Assembly (NCBI GenBank): GCA_945874535.1
Contig: CAMCGZ010000011.1
Span: forward strand, 18,013-82,012
DNA length: 64,000 bases
Source of the DNA: Bdellovibrio sp. ZAP7
Lineage (GTDB): Bacteria; Bdellovibrionota; UBA1018; CAIMNF01
Direction of reading: 5' to 3'
This document shows, in pieces, positions 1 to 11,342 of the stretch. The position numbers were made by a program, and so were the translations under genes. Each line of letters starts with the position of its first letter. Position 1 is the stretch's first letter. The notes below the pieces were generated by a model, which saw only the letters and a list, made by a program, of their open reading frames with translations, ran no database searches and was not told the origin of the DNA.

Positions 1-972
1 ACGGATTTTGTCATGAAAAGCCTTGAGTCGGGTGAGATAGGTTTCATCGCGCTCTCCACCGAGGAACAGACTCTTACTGATCACGAATTTAGCGGTCGAC
101 GGGATGCTGGGTGGAAGCTTGATTTGGTTCTTGATGGACTCCAGCGGCGCCAGTAGCTCTTTCACAGCGGCATCTTGATCGGAGGCTTCCACCACATAAG
201 CCATGTAGCGTCCTTTGGGAAGCGGCTGTCCTCCTTCGGCGAGGAAGACCTCCGACTTACCGAAACCCTGGACGGTGGAAAGCGTCCCTTGGGTGGAGAA
301 CTGGAGTCGGTTCAGGAGCGTTTCGGCCTGGCCGACCAGATGGATTTCGAACTTGGTCCCGTTGGGAAGGTTGGTCGAGACATAGAAAAAGGGACGGTTC
401 GCATCCTGGGTCGAGAGGGCGAGGGCGACTCGGGCTCCCTCATGGATCGAACCGGTCTTGGCGGCCTGAAGTTCGAAAAACTCATCTTCTTTGACGTCCG
501 GGAGGGTCGGGATGAGCTGAAACAGGCTTCCGAGCGCGGGTGCGGACTGAACCAATCGGCTGAGAAGGGGGCGAATCGATGCGTGAAGCTCTTCGTTCGA
601 AGAGCGACTGATTCCGATCAATGCAGCCAGGCTGCCGGTGATCACAATCAAAAAGGATGCTGCGAGAACCAAGGGGAGTTTTTTATTTTTCTTCTGGACT
701 GACTTCGGAGCAGGCGCGGTAGCAACGCTCTCTTTCCTGGCCGCTGGGGCGGCAGCGGCGGGCCGGGACACCTCTTTGAACTCGCGGAGTCCCTGGTCGA
801 GCTCGTTGACCTGGGAAAGCATCAGCCAATCGGCCATTCCTTCACACCAGACATAGCTGTCGGCGGTGATGTCACCGGAATCCTGACGGGCGGCCATCTC
901 GGGAATGCTGAAGGGACCCTCGTGATGATCTCCGACGTAAACAAACCACTTTTTTTCCATTTCCATGTTCAT
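1..972 (-). CDS. GYF_2-domain membrane protein, C-terminus cut by window edge
   Basis: The minus-strand frame is open from the left edge up to an ATG at 972, giving 324 codons with the C-terminus missing. Residues 8-50 look like a GYF_2 (DUF4339) module: WFVYVG, then EGPFS, then a Trp-containing end (YVWCEGMADW). An Ala/Pro-rich linker ending in KKNKK follows, then one membrane helix at about residues 99-121. The soluble remainder (about 200 residues seen) has no motif I recognise. In-frame ATGs at 966 and 960 are equally possible starts, since none has a strong ribosome site. GYF_2 modules are thought to bind peptides, so an adaptor role is only a guess. The gene is divergent from the ureohydrolase. 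Confidence 0.8.
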   Translation of the reverse strand, partial: MNMEMEKKWFVYVGDHHEGPFSIPEMAARQDSGDITADSYVWCEGMADWLMLSQVNELDQGLREFKEVSRPAAAAPAARKESVATAPAPKSVQKKNKKLPLVLAASFLIVITGSLAALIGISRSSNEELHASIRPLLSRLVQSAPALGSLFQLIPTLPDVKEDEFFELQAAKTGSIHEGARVALALSTQDANRPFFYVSTNLPNGTKFEIHLVGQAETLLNRLQFSTQGTLSTVQGFGKSEVFLAEGGQPLPKGRYMAYVVEASDQDAAVKELLAPLESIKNQIKLPPSIPSTAKFVISKSLFLGGERDETYLTRLKAFHDKIR

Positions 973-1003
973 TTTTAGCTCGTTTCCGTTCAACCTGAGT
1001 CTA

Positions 1004-1882
1004 ATGGAAAAGGAAGCGATAGGCAATTTTTGCAGGGGTCGTTTCGCCTGGGTGGGCTATCCGGACGACCTCGGGATCAAAAACGTCAAGGGTCGTCCGG
1101 GAGCGGCAGAGGGTCCGGCTCGTTTTCTGGAGTTTTTCAAGCGCTTGAAGGGTCAGACCGATCTCCTTGCCTCATGTGTTGTCGAATCCTGGCTGGATGT
1201 GGGTGAGGATCTGGAACAGAACTATGAGTTTGCGGCCGCGACCACGCGTGATGCGCTGGGGCGCTTGGACCTCCAGCGTGATGTGCTATTGGCCGTAGGG
1301 GGCGGGCACGACTATGCCTATCCGTGGTTCAGGGCATTTCAGCAATCCTTGCCCGAAGGCACCCGGGTGGCCTGCCTCAATCTCGATGCCCACTTCGACC
1401 TGAGGCCATTTGAACCCGTGATGACCAGCGGATCCCCCTTCCGGCGCTTGATCGAAGAAGGGGTGCTCCAACCCGGTTTGTTCGCCGAGTTCGGAATCCA
1501 ATCGCACTGCAATTCCGCAGAGCTGTTTCAATACGCTGAGGACCGTGGAATGAGTGTGATTCCGATGGAATCGCTCCGCGCGGGCAAAGCCGTGGAAGCC
1601 TTCCGTGAGACGCTCGCTCTCCTGTCCGACCATGCCGATCATGTCTTGATCTCACTCGATCTCGATGCACTCAGCTTTGCTTTTGCGCCGGGTGTTTCGG
1701 CGCCACAGGCCGAGGGATTCACCGCTTCCGAGGTGTTCCAGATGCTGGAAATCGCGGGGAGTGACAAAAAGGTGGCATCCCTCGGGATCTTCGAGTTGTC
1801 TCCTCCACTGGATGTGCAGGATCTGACTTCCCGTTTGGCTGCACAGGCGGCGTGGCACTTTCTGAACGCACGGATTCAGTGA
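1004..1882 (+). CDS. Ureohydrolase (arginase/agmatinase/formimidoylglutamase family)
   Basis: This 292-residue protein has the binuclear manganese site of the arginase superfamily: GGGHD with His102, DAHFD with Asp128/His130/Asp132, and SLDLD with Asp219/Asp221. These enzymes hydrolyse guanidino or formimino groups to release urea, formamide or ammonia. The start WVGYPDDLGIKNVKGRPGA is most like formimidoylglutamase (HutG), but no other histidine-degradation gene is nearby, so the substrate is open. I chose the ATG at 1004 because an in-frame ATG at 965 lies inside the divergent upstream gene and has no ribosome site. It ends 15 bp before glycerol kinase, so the two may be co-transcribed. Confidence 0.82.
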   Translation: MEKEAIGNFCRGRFAWVGYPDDLGIKNVKGRPGAAEGPARFLEFFKRLKGQTDLLASCVVESWLDVGEDLEQNYEFAAATTRDALGRLDLQRDVLLAVGGGHDYAYPWFRAFQQSLPEGTRVACLNLDAHFDLRPFEPVMTSGSPFRRLIEEGVLQPGLFAEFGIQSHCNSAELFQYAEDRGMSVIPMESLRAGKAVEAFRETLALLSDHADHVLISLDLDALSFAFAPGVSAPQAEGFTASEVFQMLEIAGSDKKVASLGIFELSPPLDVQDLTSRLAAQAAWHFLNARIQ

Positions 1883-1897
1883 TATCCTGCGGTCATC

Positions 1898-3382
1898 ATG
1901 AATCCACTTTTGCTTGCCATCGACCAGGGAACCACCGGGACCAAGGTCCTCATCATGGACTCGGCTCTGAATGTGATCGCCGAGAAGTCCACACCGTTTC
2001 CACAGCATTTCCCGGCACCGGGGGAGGTGGAGCACGATCTCGAAGAGATCTGGGAGAGCGTGCAGGCCGGAATCGATGCGGTAGTCGGACGGGTCGATCC
2101 CGCGCACATCCGTGCGATCGGAATCACCAATCAGCGTGAGACGCTTTGTTTTTGGGATCGCGAGAGTGTCCGCCCGCTCCGCCGGGCATTGGTGTGGCAA
2201 GACCGTCGGACCAGCGCACGCTGTGCGGAATTGAAAGCACTCGGCCTCGAGAATAAGGTGCAGGAGAAGACGGGACTTTTGCTCGACCCCTATTTTTCTG
2301 CGACGAAGCTTGAGTGGGCGCTGAAGAATGATCCGGCAGTGGCTGCGGCGGCGAAAGCAGGAACTCTTGCCGTTGGAACAATCGATTCGTTTTTGTTGGC
2401 CAGGCTGACGTCCGGGGTTTCTCACGCAACCGAGAGTTCGAACGCTTCCCGGACACTGTTGTATTCGCTCGACAAAGGGGATTGGGATCCCGAGCTCCTT
2501 CAGCTCTTCGGCGTCGATGCGAGGATTTTACCCGAGGTGCGGAACACCTTCGGTGAGTTCGGAAAAACCAAGGGGGTGAAGAGCCTTCCCGACGGGATCC
2601 CGATCACGGGGATGATCGGCGACCAGCAATCCGCTTTGCTCGGGCAAGCTTGTTTCAATCCGGGCAATGCCAAGTGCACCTACGGTACCGGGGCTTTTTT
2701 GCTGATGAACACGGGGTCGGAGAGAAAACGGAGCACCTCGCGCCTGTTGACCACGGTGGCCTGGCGGGATCGTACGGGAAAAACCTGTTTCGCTCTAGAG
2801 GGCAGTGCCTTCATGGCGGGTGCCACCATTCAGTGGCTTCGCGACGGTCTCGGCATCATTCAGAGTGCCTCGGAGGTCGAGGCCTTGGCAGCCTCGGTCG
2901 GCTCGAGTGAGGGTGTGATGCTGGTTCCGGCATTCACCGGTCTCGGAGCGCCCCATTGGGATCCTTCGGCCCGCGCGGTGATTTCGGGCCTGACCCGGGG
3001 ATCCACCAAGGCGCACATCGCACGTGCTGCGCTCGAGGGTGTTGCATTCCAGAATGTGGATATTCTGAATGCCATGGAAAAGGATCTCGGAAGTGAAATC
3101 CGGGATGTGTCGGTCGACGGCGGAGCCTGTCGTAACAATCTACTCATGCAGATCCAGGCGGACTTGTTGGGACGGCGTTTGCTCCGCCCGGAGCTGACCG
3201 AAACGACTGCGATTGGAGCCGTGTTTTCAGCCGGTTTGGGAGCCGGAATCTGGAATGGCTTCGAAGAGCTCGAAAAGGTCTGGCGTTTGGATCGGGAGTT
3301 CTCACCCGTGATCACGCTCGAAGAGCGGTCCCGGCGATTGCTGGATTGGAACAAGGCGGTATCGCGCGCACGGTTGGTGTGA
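1898..3382 (+). CDS. glpK: Glycerol kinase
   Basis: This 494-residue FGGY-family kinase phosphorylates glycerol to sn-glycerol 3-phosphate with ATP in the cytoplasm. The N-terminal phosphate-binding motif AIDQGTTGTK (residues 7-16), the mid-protein GDQQSALLGQ and GTGAFLLMNTG segments and the C-terminal DGGACRNNLLMQIQADLL segment are all present, and the length is normal for GlpK. No glycerol facilitator or glycerol-3-phosphate dehydrogenase lies nearby, so glycerol may come from lipid breakdown; the patatin lipase 6 kb away would suit that, but the link is only a guess. Its stop lies 3 bp from the end of the convergent radA gene. Confidence 0.95.
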   Translation: MNPLLLAIDQGTTGTKVLIMDSALNVIAEKSTPFPQHFPAPGEVEHDLEEIWESVQAGIDAVVGRVDPAHIRAIGITNQRETLCFWDRESVRPLRRALVWQDRRTSARCAELKALGLENKVQEKTGLLLDPYFSATKLEWALKNDPAVAAAAKAGTLAVGTIDSFLLARLTSGVSHATESSNASRTLLYSLDKGDWDPELLQLFGVDARILPEVRNTFGEFGKTKGVKSLPDGIPITGMIGDQQSALLGQACFNPGNAKCTYGTGAFLLMNTGSERKRSTSRLLTTVAWRDRTGKTCFALEGSAFMAGATIQWLRDGLGIIQSASEVEALAASVGSSEGVMLVPAFTGLGAPHWDPSARAVISGLTRGSTKAHIARAALEGVAFQNVDILNAMEKDLGSEIRDVSVDGGACRNNLLMQIQADLLGRRLLRPELTETTAIGAVFSAGLGAGIWNGFEELEKVWRLDREFSPVITLEERSRRLLDWNKAVSRARLV

Positions 3383-3385
3383 GTC

Positions 3386-4780
3386 TCAGGCAAGGTCCTT
3401 CAGCGCCTGCACATGGGTCACCGGAATCAGTTCGATCCCGCGGATCTTTTTGACCCGATCCATTTGCGATGCGGGCATCACGACTTCCTTGAAGCCGAGT
3501 TTTTTGGCTTCTTCCACGCGGATCTCGATCTGCGACACTTTCCGCACTTCTCCAGTCAGCCCCACTTCTCCAAGGAATACACGCGAGGCAGGAACGGGGC
3601 GCTCCCGGATGGCCGCATGAATGGCAGCCATGGAGGCGAGGTCGCAAGCCGGTTCGGTGAGCCGGAGTCCACCCGCCACATTGAAGAAGAGATCCTGGTT
3701 CATGAGCGGTGCCCCTACATGTTTTTCGAGCACGGCGGTCAGAATGGCGAGCTTTTGTGAGTCGAGCCCGACCGCGGTCCGCCTGGGGGTCGCGAAGGGG
3801 GAGGGGACACAAAGGGCCTGGAGTTCGACCAGCAGGGGGCGGGAACCTTCCATGGTGGCGACGATCGCCGTTCCCATGGCTTCCTCGCTCCGCTCGGAAA
3901 GAAAGAGCGAGGATGGATTGGCAACATCGACGAGTCCGTCGGAGGTCATTTCGAACACTCCGAGTTCATTTGTATTGCCGAAGCGGTTCTTCACCGTCCG
4001 GAGCAGGCGCATGGTTTGTCCGGAATCTCCTTCGAAGTAGAGAACGGTGTCGACCAGGTGTTCGACGATCTTCGGGCCGGCGATCGCGCCATCTTTGGTG
4101 ACATGACCGACAAGCCAGACGGCAATGCCGGCGGATTTGGCCAAGTTCATGAGTCGAGAGGTGACTTCCCGAACCTGACTCACGGTTCCCGGAGCGGATT
4201 CCACATACCCGGTGGAAAAGGTCTGGAGGGAGTCCATGATCAGGAGATCTGGTTTCAGCTCTTTCACAATTCCGAGGGCTTTTTCGAATTGGGTCTCAGC
4301 CGCGAGAAAGATGCGTTCTGTGTTTCCGATTTTCAAGCGTTTGGCGCGGGCCTGGATTTGTTCGATCGATTCCTCTCCGCTGACATAGAGCACCCGGGCC
4401 CCAGATTCGACTTTGAGGAGTCCGTCTGCGACCTGGAGCAAGAGTGTGCTCTTTCCGATACCGGGATCTCCTCCGATCAGAACGAAACCGTCACGGACCA
4501 TACCGCCACCGAGAACCCGATCGAGTTCAGCGGATCCCGAACTTCTTCGGTGTTTTCCGGCTCCGGATCCTGCGGGTTCCTCGCCCAGCTTCACCCAGGG
4601 CGATCCGCCCGGCTGTGAGGGCTGGAAGCTTTCTCGCACCGCCGAAATCGAGGATTCCTTGGAGGCGGTGATTTTCTCTTCGACGTAGGAGTTCCACGCC
4701 CCGCATTCCGGGCAGCGCCCCAGCCATTTCGGGTTCATGTGTCCGCAACTTTGACAGGTGTACTGGGTTTTTGTTTTCAT
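3386..4780 (-). CDS. radA: DNA repair protein RadA
   Basis: This 464-residue protein has the full RadA plan: an N-terminal C4 zinc finger (Cys9, Cys12, Cys23, Cys26), a RecA-like ATPase with Walker A GGDPGIGKST at 103-112, the RadA-specific KNRFG motif near residue 260, and a C-terminal Lon-protease-like domain. RadA is a hexameric helicase that promotes branch migration in recombination. The ATG at 4780 is chosen because it places the zinc finger at the N-terminus and follows GAGAGG on the minus strand. An upstream in-frame extension to 4885 runs into the divergent gene and is rejected. The start lies 14 bp from that gene's start, so the two share a very short promoter region. Confidence 0.96.
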   Translation of the reverse strand: MKTKTQYTCQSCGHMNPKWLGRCPECGAWNSYVEEKITASKESSISAVRESFQPSQPGGSPWVKLGEEPAGSGAGKHRRSSGSAELDRVLGGGMVRDGFVLIGGDPGIGKSTLLLQVADGLLKVESGARVLYVSGEESIEQIQARAKRLKIGNTERIFLAAETQFEKALGIVKELKPDLLIMDSLQTFSTGYVESAPGTVSQVREVTSRLMNLAKSAGIAVWLVGHVTKDGAIAGPKIVEHLVDTVLYFEGDSGQTMRLLRTVKNRFGNTNELGVFEMTSDGLVDVANPSSLFLSERSEEAMGTAIVATMEGSRPLLVELQALCVPSPFATPRRTAVGLDSQKLAILTAVLEKHVGAPLMNQDLFFNVAGGLRLTEPACDLASMAAIHAAIRERPVPASRVFLGEVGLTGEVRKVSQIEIRVEEAKKLGFKEVVMPASQMDRVKKIRGIELIPVTHVQALKDLA

Positions 4781-4794
4781 GTACCCTCTCAGGT

Positions 4795-5157
4795 ATGGCA
4801 AATGACGATCAAAGACGCAAAAACTTTTGGGACGAAGAAGAAGATGAGATCCCTGCGGGCAGATCGGGCCAGGCTGCGCCGGCATCGGGAGGGGATTCGG
4901 GCGAGATCGATCGCAAAATCCATGAAGCCCGGACCCTGATGGAGCAGACCCACCAACTTTACCTCCAGTTTTTCAATGGAGTCGAGAAACGGACCCCCAT
5001 CGAGAAAGTGAAGATACTCGAGGCCAAGATCCAGGAACTCCAGAGAATGGGGAGCAACCTCACCTCGGCCAAGTTCCGGATCAGCCAGTTTCTTTCGCAA
5101 TACGGTCAGATGAAGGAGCTTTGGGACCGGAAGTTGCGCGAGCGTGAGCGGAAGTAA
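4795..5157 (+). CDS. Small coiled-coil protein of unknown function
   Basis: This 120-residue protein has an acidic, low-complexity start (about residues 1-40, including WDEEEDE and Ala/Gly/Ser-rich sequence). A helical, probably coiled-coil part follows (about 45-120), rich in Lys, Glu, Gln and Leu and ending in RERERK. No signal peptide, membrane segment or catalytic motif is visible, so it should be cytoplasmic. It is divergent from radA with only 14 bp between start codons and ends 6 bp from the convergent ligA stop, so it sits alone between two DNA-repair genes. A role beside them is only suggested by position. The ribosome site (CAGGT) is weak. Confidence 0.72.
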   Translation: MANDDQRRKNFWDEEEDEIPAGRSGQAAPASGGDSGEIDRKIHEARTLMEQTHQLYLQFFNGVEKRTPIEKVKILEAKIQELQRMGSNLTSAKFRISQFLSQYGQMKELWDRKLRERERK

Positions 5158-5163
5158 GCCCAC

Positions 5164-7188
<2,025 letters not shown>

Positions 7189-8709
7189 TCAGAAATAATA
7201 CATGAGGGAAGGGGAGAGGGAGAAGCTTTTTTGGGACAGACTCTGTCCTGCCGTGAAATCCATGCTTTGCGACGCAATGTTGAGCATGACGCGGAAGAAA
7301 AAGTGCGTATCCACCCGGTAAATTCCCGACAGTCTGAAGTTCAGATCGCTCGAGGCGCTGGCATCTCCGAAACCGAGGTCGGCAGCATCGGCGGTCCTGA
7401 AGATTCCGAGGTCGAGATCGAGTTGGGCCAGGAGTCGGGGAGTGACCGGGAAGCTGCCCCCCACACCGACAAAAATGCTATCGAGGGAGCTCTTCGAGGT
7501 CAGGTCCGCAGTGCTCGGAAGGGTGTGAGTGGTGGATTTGTAGCCGGCATGGATCCAGGCAACCGGATCGAACAGGCTTTTCATCGGCAAGAGCGAGGCG
7601 CCGAGAGCCGCACGAAGTCTCGAATGAGTACCGCTCACGCTGGTGCCGATCGCGGACCCTGTCGAAAGATCGGTGGGGGAATAGTTGAAGAGTGAAGTCT
7701 CGTAGGATCCCTGGACCAGGTAGCGCGAATTGAGCCAGATCTGGGTGTCGAGCTCGAAAACGCCAAGGATGCCGGAGCCGCCACGCGTTTTTCCTCCGGC
7801 TCCATCCGAGGTTTCACGTGCATAAAGCCCGGCGCCAGCATTCCCTGCGATCCAACCCGAGCGGGCGATGAAGACTTCTTCCTTTTCGAGAACGTTTTGT
7901 ACCGGGGGCGCGGAGACGATCTCCCGGACCTTGTGGTTCCGGATCACATTCTGATTGCTCTCGGTCTCGATGACTTTAGCAAAGCACAAAGACTCTTCAA
8001 CCTGTTCGACCCGCGCGCGGCCGATGGATTGCCATCGCCACTCTTCGATGGTCCCGAGAACCGGATGGCGTCTCACGCTTTGCAGGGTCGAGATCACGAG
8101 CAGGTCGCCCGGTTTGATTCCGGCGTTCCGCCCCAGGCTGGCGGTGATGGTCTCTCCTTCGACTCCGGTGATTTGACCGAGAAAGGGAAGTTTGGAGACA
8201 AGGGTGCCGATCGCCTGTTCGAATTGGCGGGGAAGGCTGCCTCCGGCCAAACCGGTTTCTTTGTGCTCGTCTGCGTAGCGGAACTCGTGTTGAGTGATCA
8301 CTTCGGCGCGGGGTCCGTAGATCCACTCGATCAGGAACCGGTAGGTCTCTCCTTCTTTGAAGACTTGGGTGCGGATCAGGCTCTCCACCTCGAACTTCCG
8401 CGAGATTTTTTTGAGAATCTCGGGCTGGCGAATGAGCTCGCGGTAGCGGGCGCTCGATTTGCCCAGGATCTCTGAAACCCCTTTCAGGGGCTTGGGGGAG
8501 AAGCGGGTTTGAGCGGAGAAGTAGCGCTGAAACTGTTCGTCGACGAATTCGGAAAACACACCGTCCATGTTGTCGCTCGATCCGAGCCACGCGACCGTCT
8601 CGAGCTGGTAAACACGATCGTTTTCAGGACTTGCCCACGAGACCATCGGTGCGGAAACCAGAGTGAGGATGAAGAACAGCTGCTTCACTTGATTGATAAT
8701 TGTGCCCAT
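7189..8709 (-). CDS. Exported outer-membrane beta-barrel protein
   Basis: This 506-residue protein starts at an ATG at 8709, giving a signal peptide (QLFFILTLVSAPMVSWA) with cleavage near residue 26. About residues 30-200 form a soluble domain resembling the periplasmic N-lobes of FlgT/CsgG-like proteins, followed by a GIKPGDLLVI segment. The C-terminal 200 residues are Gly/Ser/Thr-rich with alternating hydrophobics and end in MYYF, the usual terminal aromatic of a barrel strand. It should be inserted in the outer membrane by the Bam machinery; the function is unknown. It overlaps the upstream HTH/coiled-coil gene by 25 bp and is followed by ligA after 3 bp, so the three form one operon. Confidence 0.75.
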   Translation of the reverse strand: MGTIINQVKQLFFILTLVSAPMVSWASPENDRVYQLETVAWLGSSDNMDGVFSEFVDEQFQRYFSAQTRFSPKPLKGVSEILGKSSARYRELIRQPEILKKISRKFEVESLIRTQVFKEGETYRFLIEWIYGPRAEVITQHEFRYADEHKETGLAGGSLPRQFEQAIGTLVSKLPFLGQITGVEGETITASLGRNAGIKPGDLLVISTLQSVRRHPVLGTIEEWRWQSIGRARVEQVEESLCFAKVIETESNQNVIRNHKVREIVSAPPVQNVLEKEEVFIARSGWIAGNAGAGLYARETSDGAGGKTRGGSGILGVFELDTQIWLNSRYLVQGSYETSLFNYSPTDLSTGSAIGTSVSGTHSRLRAALGASLLPMKSLFDPVAWIHAGYKSTTHTLPSTADLTSKSSLDSIFVGVGGSFPVTPRLLAQLDLDLGIFRTADAADLGFGDASASSDLNFRLSGIYRVDTHFFFRVMLNIASQSMDFTAGQSLSQKSFSLSPSLMYYF

Positions 8710-9029
8710 TTTTCCTCGTAAAACGCCAAAAGGGTTTTCAGCTCCGCGATCTCCTCGTGTGCGGCATGGAGAGCTGTCTGGAGTTCGCGGACCCTGCTTT
8801 CCTGATCTCCTGGTGCGATCTCTAGGGGCGTCGGAGCGGGTGACCTCAACTCCTGATTGCGGGGTGCGGTGAAGGTCCCGTCGTCCATGACCAGGTAGCG
8901 GCCTTCGAGAAGCTTCCAGGGAATTTTGTTGGACTTGATGTAGCGACGAAGAGTGGAGAGACTGATGCCCTTCTGGACGGAGAACTCCACCAGGGGAACC
9001 CACTTCTCGCTGTCCAAATCACTCGTCAT
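8685..9029 (-). CDS. Small HTH and coiled-coil protein
   Basis: This 114-residue protein has an N-terminal winged-helix-like part (about residues 8-50: WVPLVEFSVQKGISLSTLRR) in the style of excisionase/MerR DNA-binding modules. A Pro-rich linker follows, and then a C-terminal coiled coil (about 75-114, RELQTALHAAHEEIAELK). A DNA-binding or adaptor role is likely, but the partner is unknown. It is the first gene of a three-gene minus-strand run with the barrel protein and ligA, and its 3' end overlaps the next gene by 25 bp. It is divergent from the patatin gene, with about 60 bp between start codons. Confidence 0.72.
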   Translation of the reverse strand: MTSDLDSEKWVPLVEFSVQKGISLSTLRRYIKSNKIPWKLLEGRYLVMDDGTFTAPRNQELRSPAPTPLEIAPGDQESRVRELQTALHAAHEEIAELKTLLAFYEEKWAQLSIK

Positions 9030-9090
9030 TTCATCATTCTATTTCCCTAAGTGGAAAATTCAAGTATTCTCGGGACGGAGAGACCGAATT

Positions 9091-10323
9091 ATGGTTGCGA
9101 CACCGAAAAAAAGGATTTCGAGGAAGAAGAAGCTCGCCCTCGTGCTGTCGGGTGGCGGAACCAAGGCGGCGGCATTCCATATCGGCGTGGCCTATGCGCT
9201 CCGTGAGTGCGGATTCGAGTTCCAATGCGGACTCAAAACCGATCAGGCCGAGCCCGCGCCCCACTCCAGAATGATCCAGACCTATGTCGGCTCGAGCGGC
9301 GGTGCGTTCATTACGACCGTTCTTGCTGCGGGGTATTCACTTGAGAATATTTCAGCCTCCTTTCTGAACCAGGTTTCCACCGAGGGCTCCCAGTTTTTTC
9401 CCCGCCCACTGCCCCGACTCCAGTATTCGAAAATGTTCAAGATCCGTCCGGAAATCGCCAAGGAGCAGGTCACCCAGTTCGCTGCGGTCCGTGACATCAT
9501 GGGCTCACTCATGGATGGGCGCTTTCCCTCACTTTTGCAGTTCAAGTGGTTGAAAATGACCGGACTCTTTAGCACGTCGGGTTTGGAGCAGTTCATCCGC
9601 GAGGAGGTGATCCCCTCGAACCGGTTCTCCGATTACAAGCCGGAGTTGTTCATTGTCAGCACCAAGCTGAACGACTCCCAGAAGGTGGTCTTCGGGAAAA
9701 GCTCTTATTTGCCACCGCCCCATGATCCCCGGTGCGAATACCAGACCCACGCGCGCATCTCCGATGCGGTAGCGGCCAGTGCCTCGCTTCCGGTGGTGTA
9801 CGCCCCCTACCACATTCCAGATGAGCACGGGCGCTCGCATTATTACATCGATGGAGAGATCCGGGAAACGCTGTCGACCCACATCGCAGTCGATTCAGGT
9901 GCCGACCTGGTGTTCACCAGCTACACGCACCAGCCTTACCGGTTCGTGAAAGAAGTCGGCTCCCTAACGTCGCTCGGACTGCCGGCTATCGTGGTTCAGG
10001 CGATTTACATTCTCATCGAGCAGAAGATCAACAGCACTTATGAATCGTATCGCTCCAAAAAGTCGGCGATGAACGAAGTGTACCGGTACTGTAAGGATTC
10101 GGGATTGGGTGATGAGCAGGCCGAGAAAATTCTGCAAATCCTCGAAAAAGAACTGAATCAGAGCCGGGATCTCGACATCATTCCGATTCATCCGGATCCG
10201 TCCGACACCCGTACGATCATGGCCGAGCATTTCACCTTGAGTCCGAGGAAGCTCACCGAGATCGTGAAAGCAGGATACAAGGCCGGAATGAGGAATCTCT
10301 CGAAGTACGAATTCGAGGATTGA
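9091..10323 (+). CDS. Patatin-like phospholipase
   Basis: This 410-residue protein has the patatin fold signatures: the glycine-rich oxyanion loop SGGGTKAAAF (residues 20-29), the nucleophile elbow GSSGG with Ser69, and the catalytic Asp254 in IDGE. Patatin enzymes hydrolyse acyl chains from phospholipids with a Ser-Asp dyad. No signal peptide is present; the start is a basic stretch (KKRISRKKK). It is therefore cytoplasmic or exported by a non-Sec route, as known for the patatin effector ExoU. In a bacterial predator it could act on prey membranes, which is inference. I chose the ATG at 9091; an upstream in-frame extension lies inside the divergent gene. Confidence 0.9.
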   Translation: MVATPKKRISRKKKLALVLSGGGTKAAAFHIGVAYALRECGFEFQCGLKTDQAEPAPHSRMIQTYVGSSGGAFITTVLAAGYSLENISASFLNQVSTEGSQFFPRPLPRLQYSKMFKIRPEIAKEQVTQFAAVRDIMGSLMDGRFPSLLQFKWLKMTGLFSTSGLEQFIREEVIPSNRFSDYKPELFIVSTKLNDSQKVVFGKSSYLPPPHDPRCEYQTHARISDAVAASASLPVVYAPYHIPDEHGRSHYYIDGEIRETLSTHIAVDSGADLVFTSYTHQPYRFVKEVGSLTSLGLPAIVVQAIYILIEQKINSTYESYRSKKSAMNEVYRYCKDSGLGDEQAEKILQILEKELNQSRDLDIIPIHPDPSDTRTIMAEHFTLSPRKLTEIVKAGYKAGMRNLSKYEFED

Positions 10324-10329
10324 TTCCTC

Positions 10330-11250
10330 TCAGCGTTTGAGTTGGCTTCTCAGATGGCTCAGTACCGCTTTTCCGGCCGTAGTGAGGGTTTTATCTTCGA
10401 GGTGGGCGATGCTGATGGTGTTCAGCAGCGGTGAGGATCCGCCCTTCAAAATCAGGAGATCTTCTCCGCGATTCAGGAGTTTCTGGGCCAAGTGGCCCGG
10501 AAGGATGCCTGCTCCGACCTGGTTCAGGATCAGCTTCGAGACGGCCTGTGCGTCAGTGATGTAAACGCGCACGTCGAGCTCCGGATTCCGGATTTGGAAA
10601 TGGTGCTTCATCCACAGACTCAGAACCGACTGGTCCTCTTGGTAATCGACGTAAGAGAGTTTCTCGTAGAAAGCGTAGTCGGCGTGGGGCTTTTGCGGGA
10701 GCTGTGCCTTTTTGGAGACGCAAAGTTCGAGGAACTCGTCGTAAACCGGCTCGGTCTTGATTCCTTTATCGAGCGAGAACGAGTCCACAAAGGCGAAATC
10801 GAGCTCACCACTCATCAGCAGGTGATTCATCTCGAAGGCGAAACCTTGACGGATCTTGAAACGGACCTTCTGGTTCTTTTTCTGGAACTCGGCGAGCATC
10901 GGGATGATCACGTTGTTCCCGAATTCGATGGGTACGCCGATCGAAACCAGGCCGGCCAGGTCTTTGTCGGTGTTTTTGAGACGATTCAGGGTCGTCTCGA
11001 TGTATTCAAAACTTTTGGAAGTGTGTTGGTAGAGCTCCCTTGCGGCCGGGGTCGCGACTAACTTCTGTTTGATCCGGTCGAAAAGCTTGAGCTCGAGCAC
11101 TTCTTCCAGGGCTTTGATGTGCTGGCTAACGCCCGATTGGGTGAGGTGCAGCTCTTTTGCGGCCCGTGTCATGCTTTTGGTGCGGTACACCGACTCGAAA
11201 ACCCGAAGCTGGTTGAGATTGATCTGGTCGATGAGCATCGGGGTCAGCAT
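10330..11250 (-). CDS. LysR-family transcriptional regulator
   Basis: This 306-residue protein has an N-terminal LysR winged helix (about residues 10-70: LNQLRVFESVYRTKSMTRAA, then LTQSGVSQHIKALEE) followed by the type-2 periplasmic-binding-like effector domain. The start could also be the ATG at 11238, which gives MLIDQINLNQ. It is divergent from sdhCAB with 92 bp between start codons, the typical arrangement for a LysR protein acting on its neighbour, so control of succinate dehydrogenase is plausible but unproven. The effector cannot be read from the sequence. Its 3' end is 6 bp from the convergent patatin gene. Confidence 0.93.
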   Translation of the reverse strand: MLTPMLIDQINLNQLRVFESVYRTKSMTRAAKELHLTQSGVSQHIKALEEVLELKLFDRIKQKLVATPAARELYQHTSKSFEYIETTLNRLKNTDKDLAGLVSIGVPIEFGNNVIIPMLAEFQKKNQKVRFKIRQGFAFEMNHLLMSGELDFAFVDSFSLDKGIKTEPVYDEFLELCVSKKAQLPQKPHADYAFYEKLSYVDYQEDQSVLSLWMKHHFQIRNPELDVRVYITDAQAVSKLILNQVGAGILPGHLAQKLLNRGEDLLILKGGSSPLLNTISIAHLEDKTLTTAGKAVLSHLRSQLKR

Positions 11251-11342
11251 ACGGGGCGCATCCCGTTGAAATCAAGTGGAGAAGGGAGCATTTTTGCGAT
11301 AAAACAGGAAGACATCAAACCCAAAAAGGAGCGTTCCGAGCA

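Noticed and set aside
1652..2425. Minus-strand frame of 257 codons
   Set aside because: It covers the ureohydrolase/glycerol kinase junction antisense to clear families.
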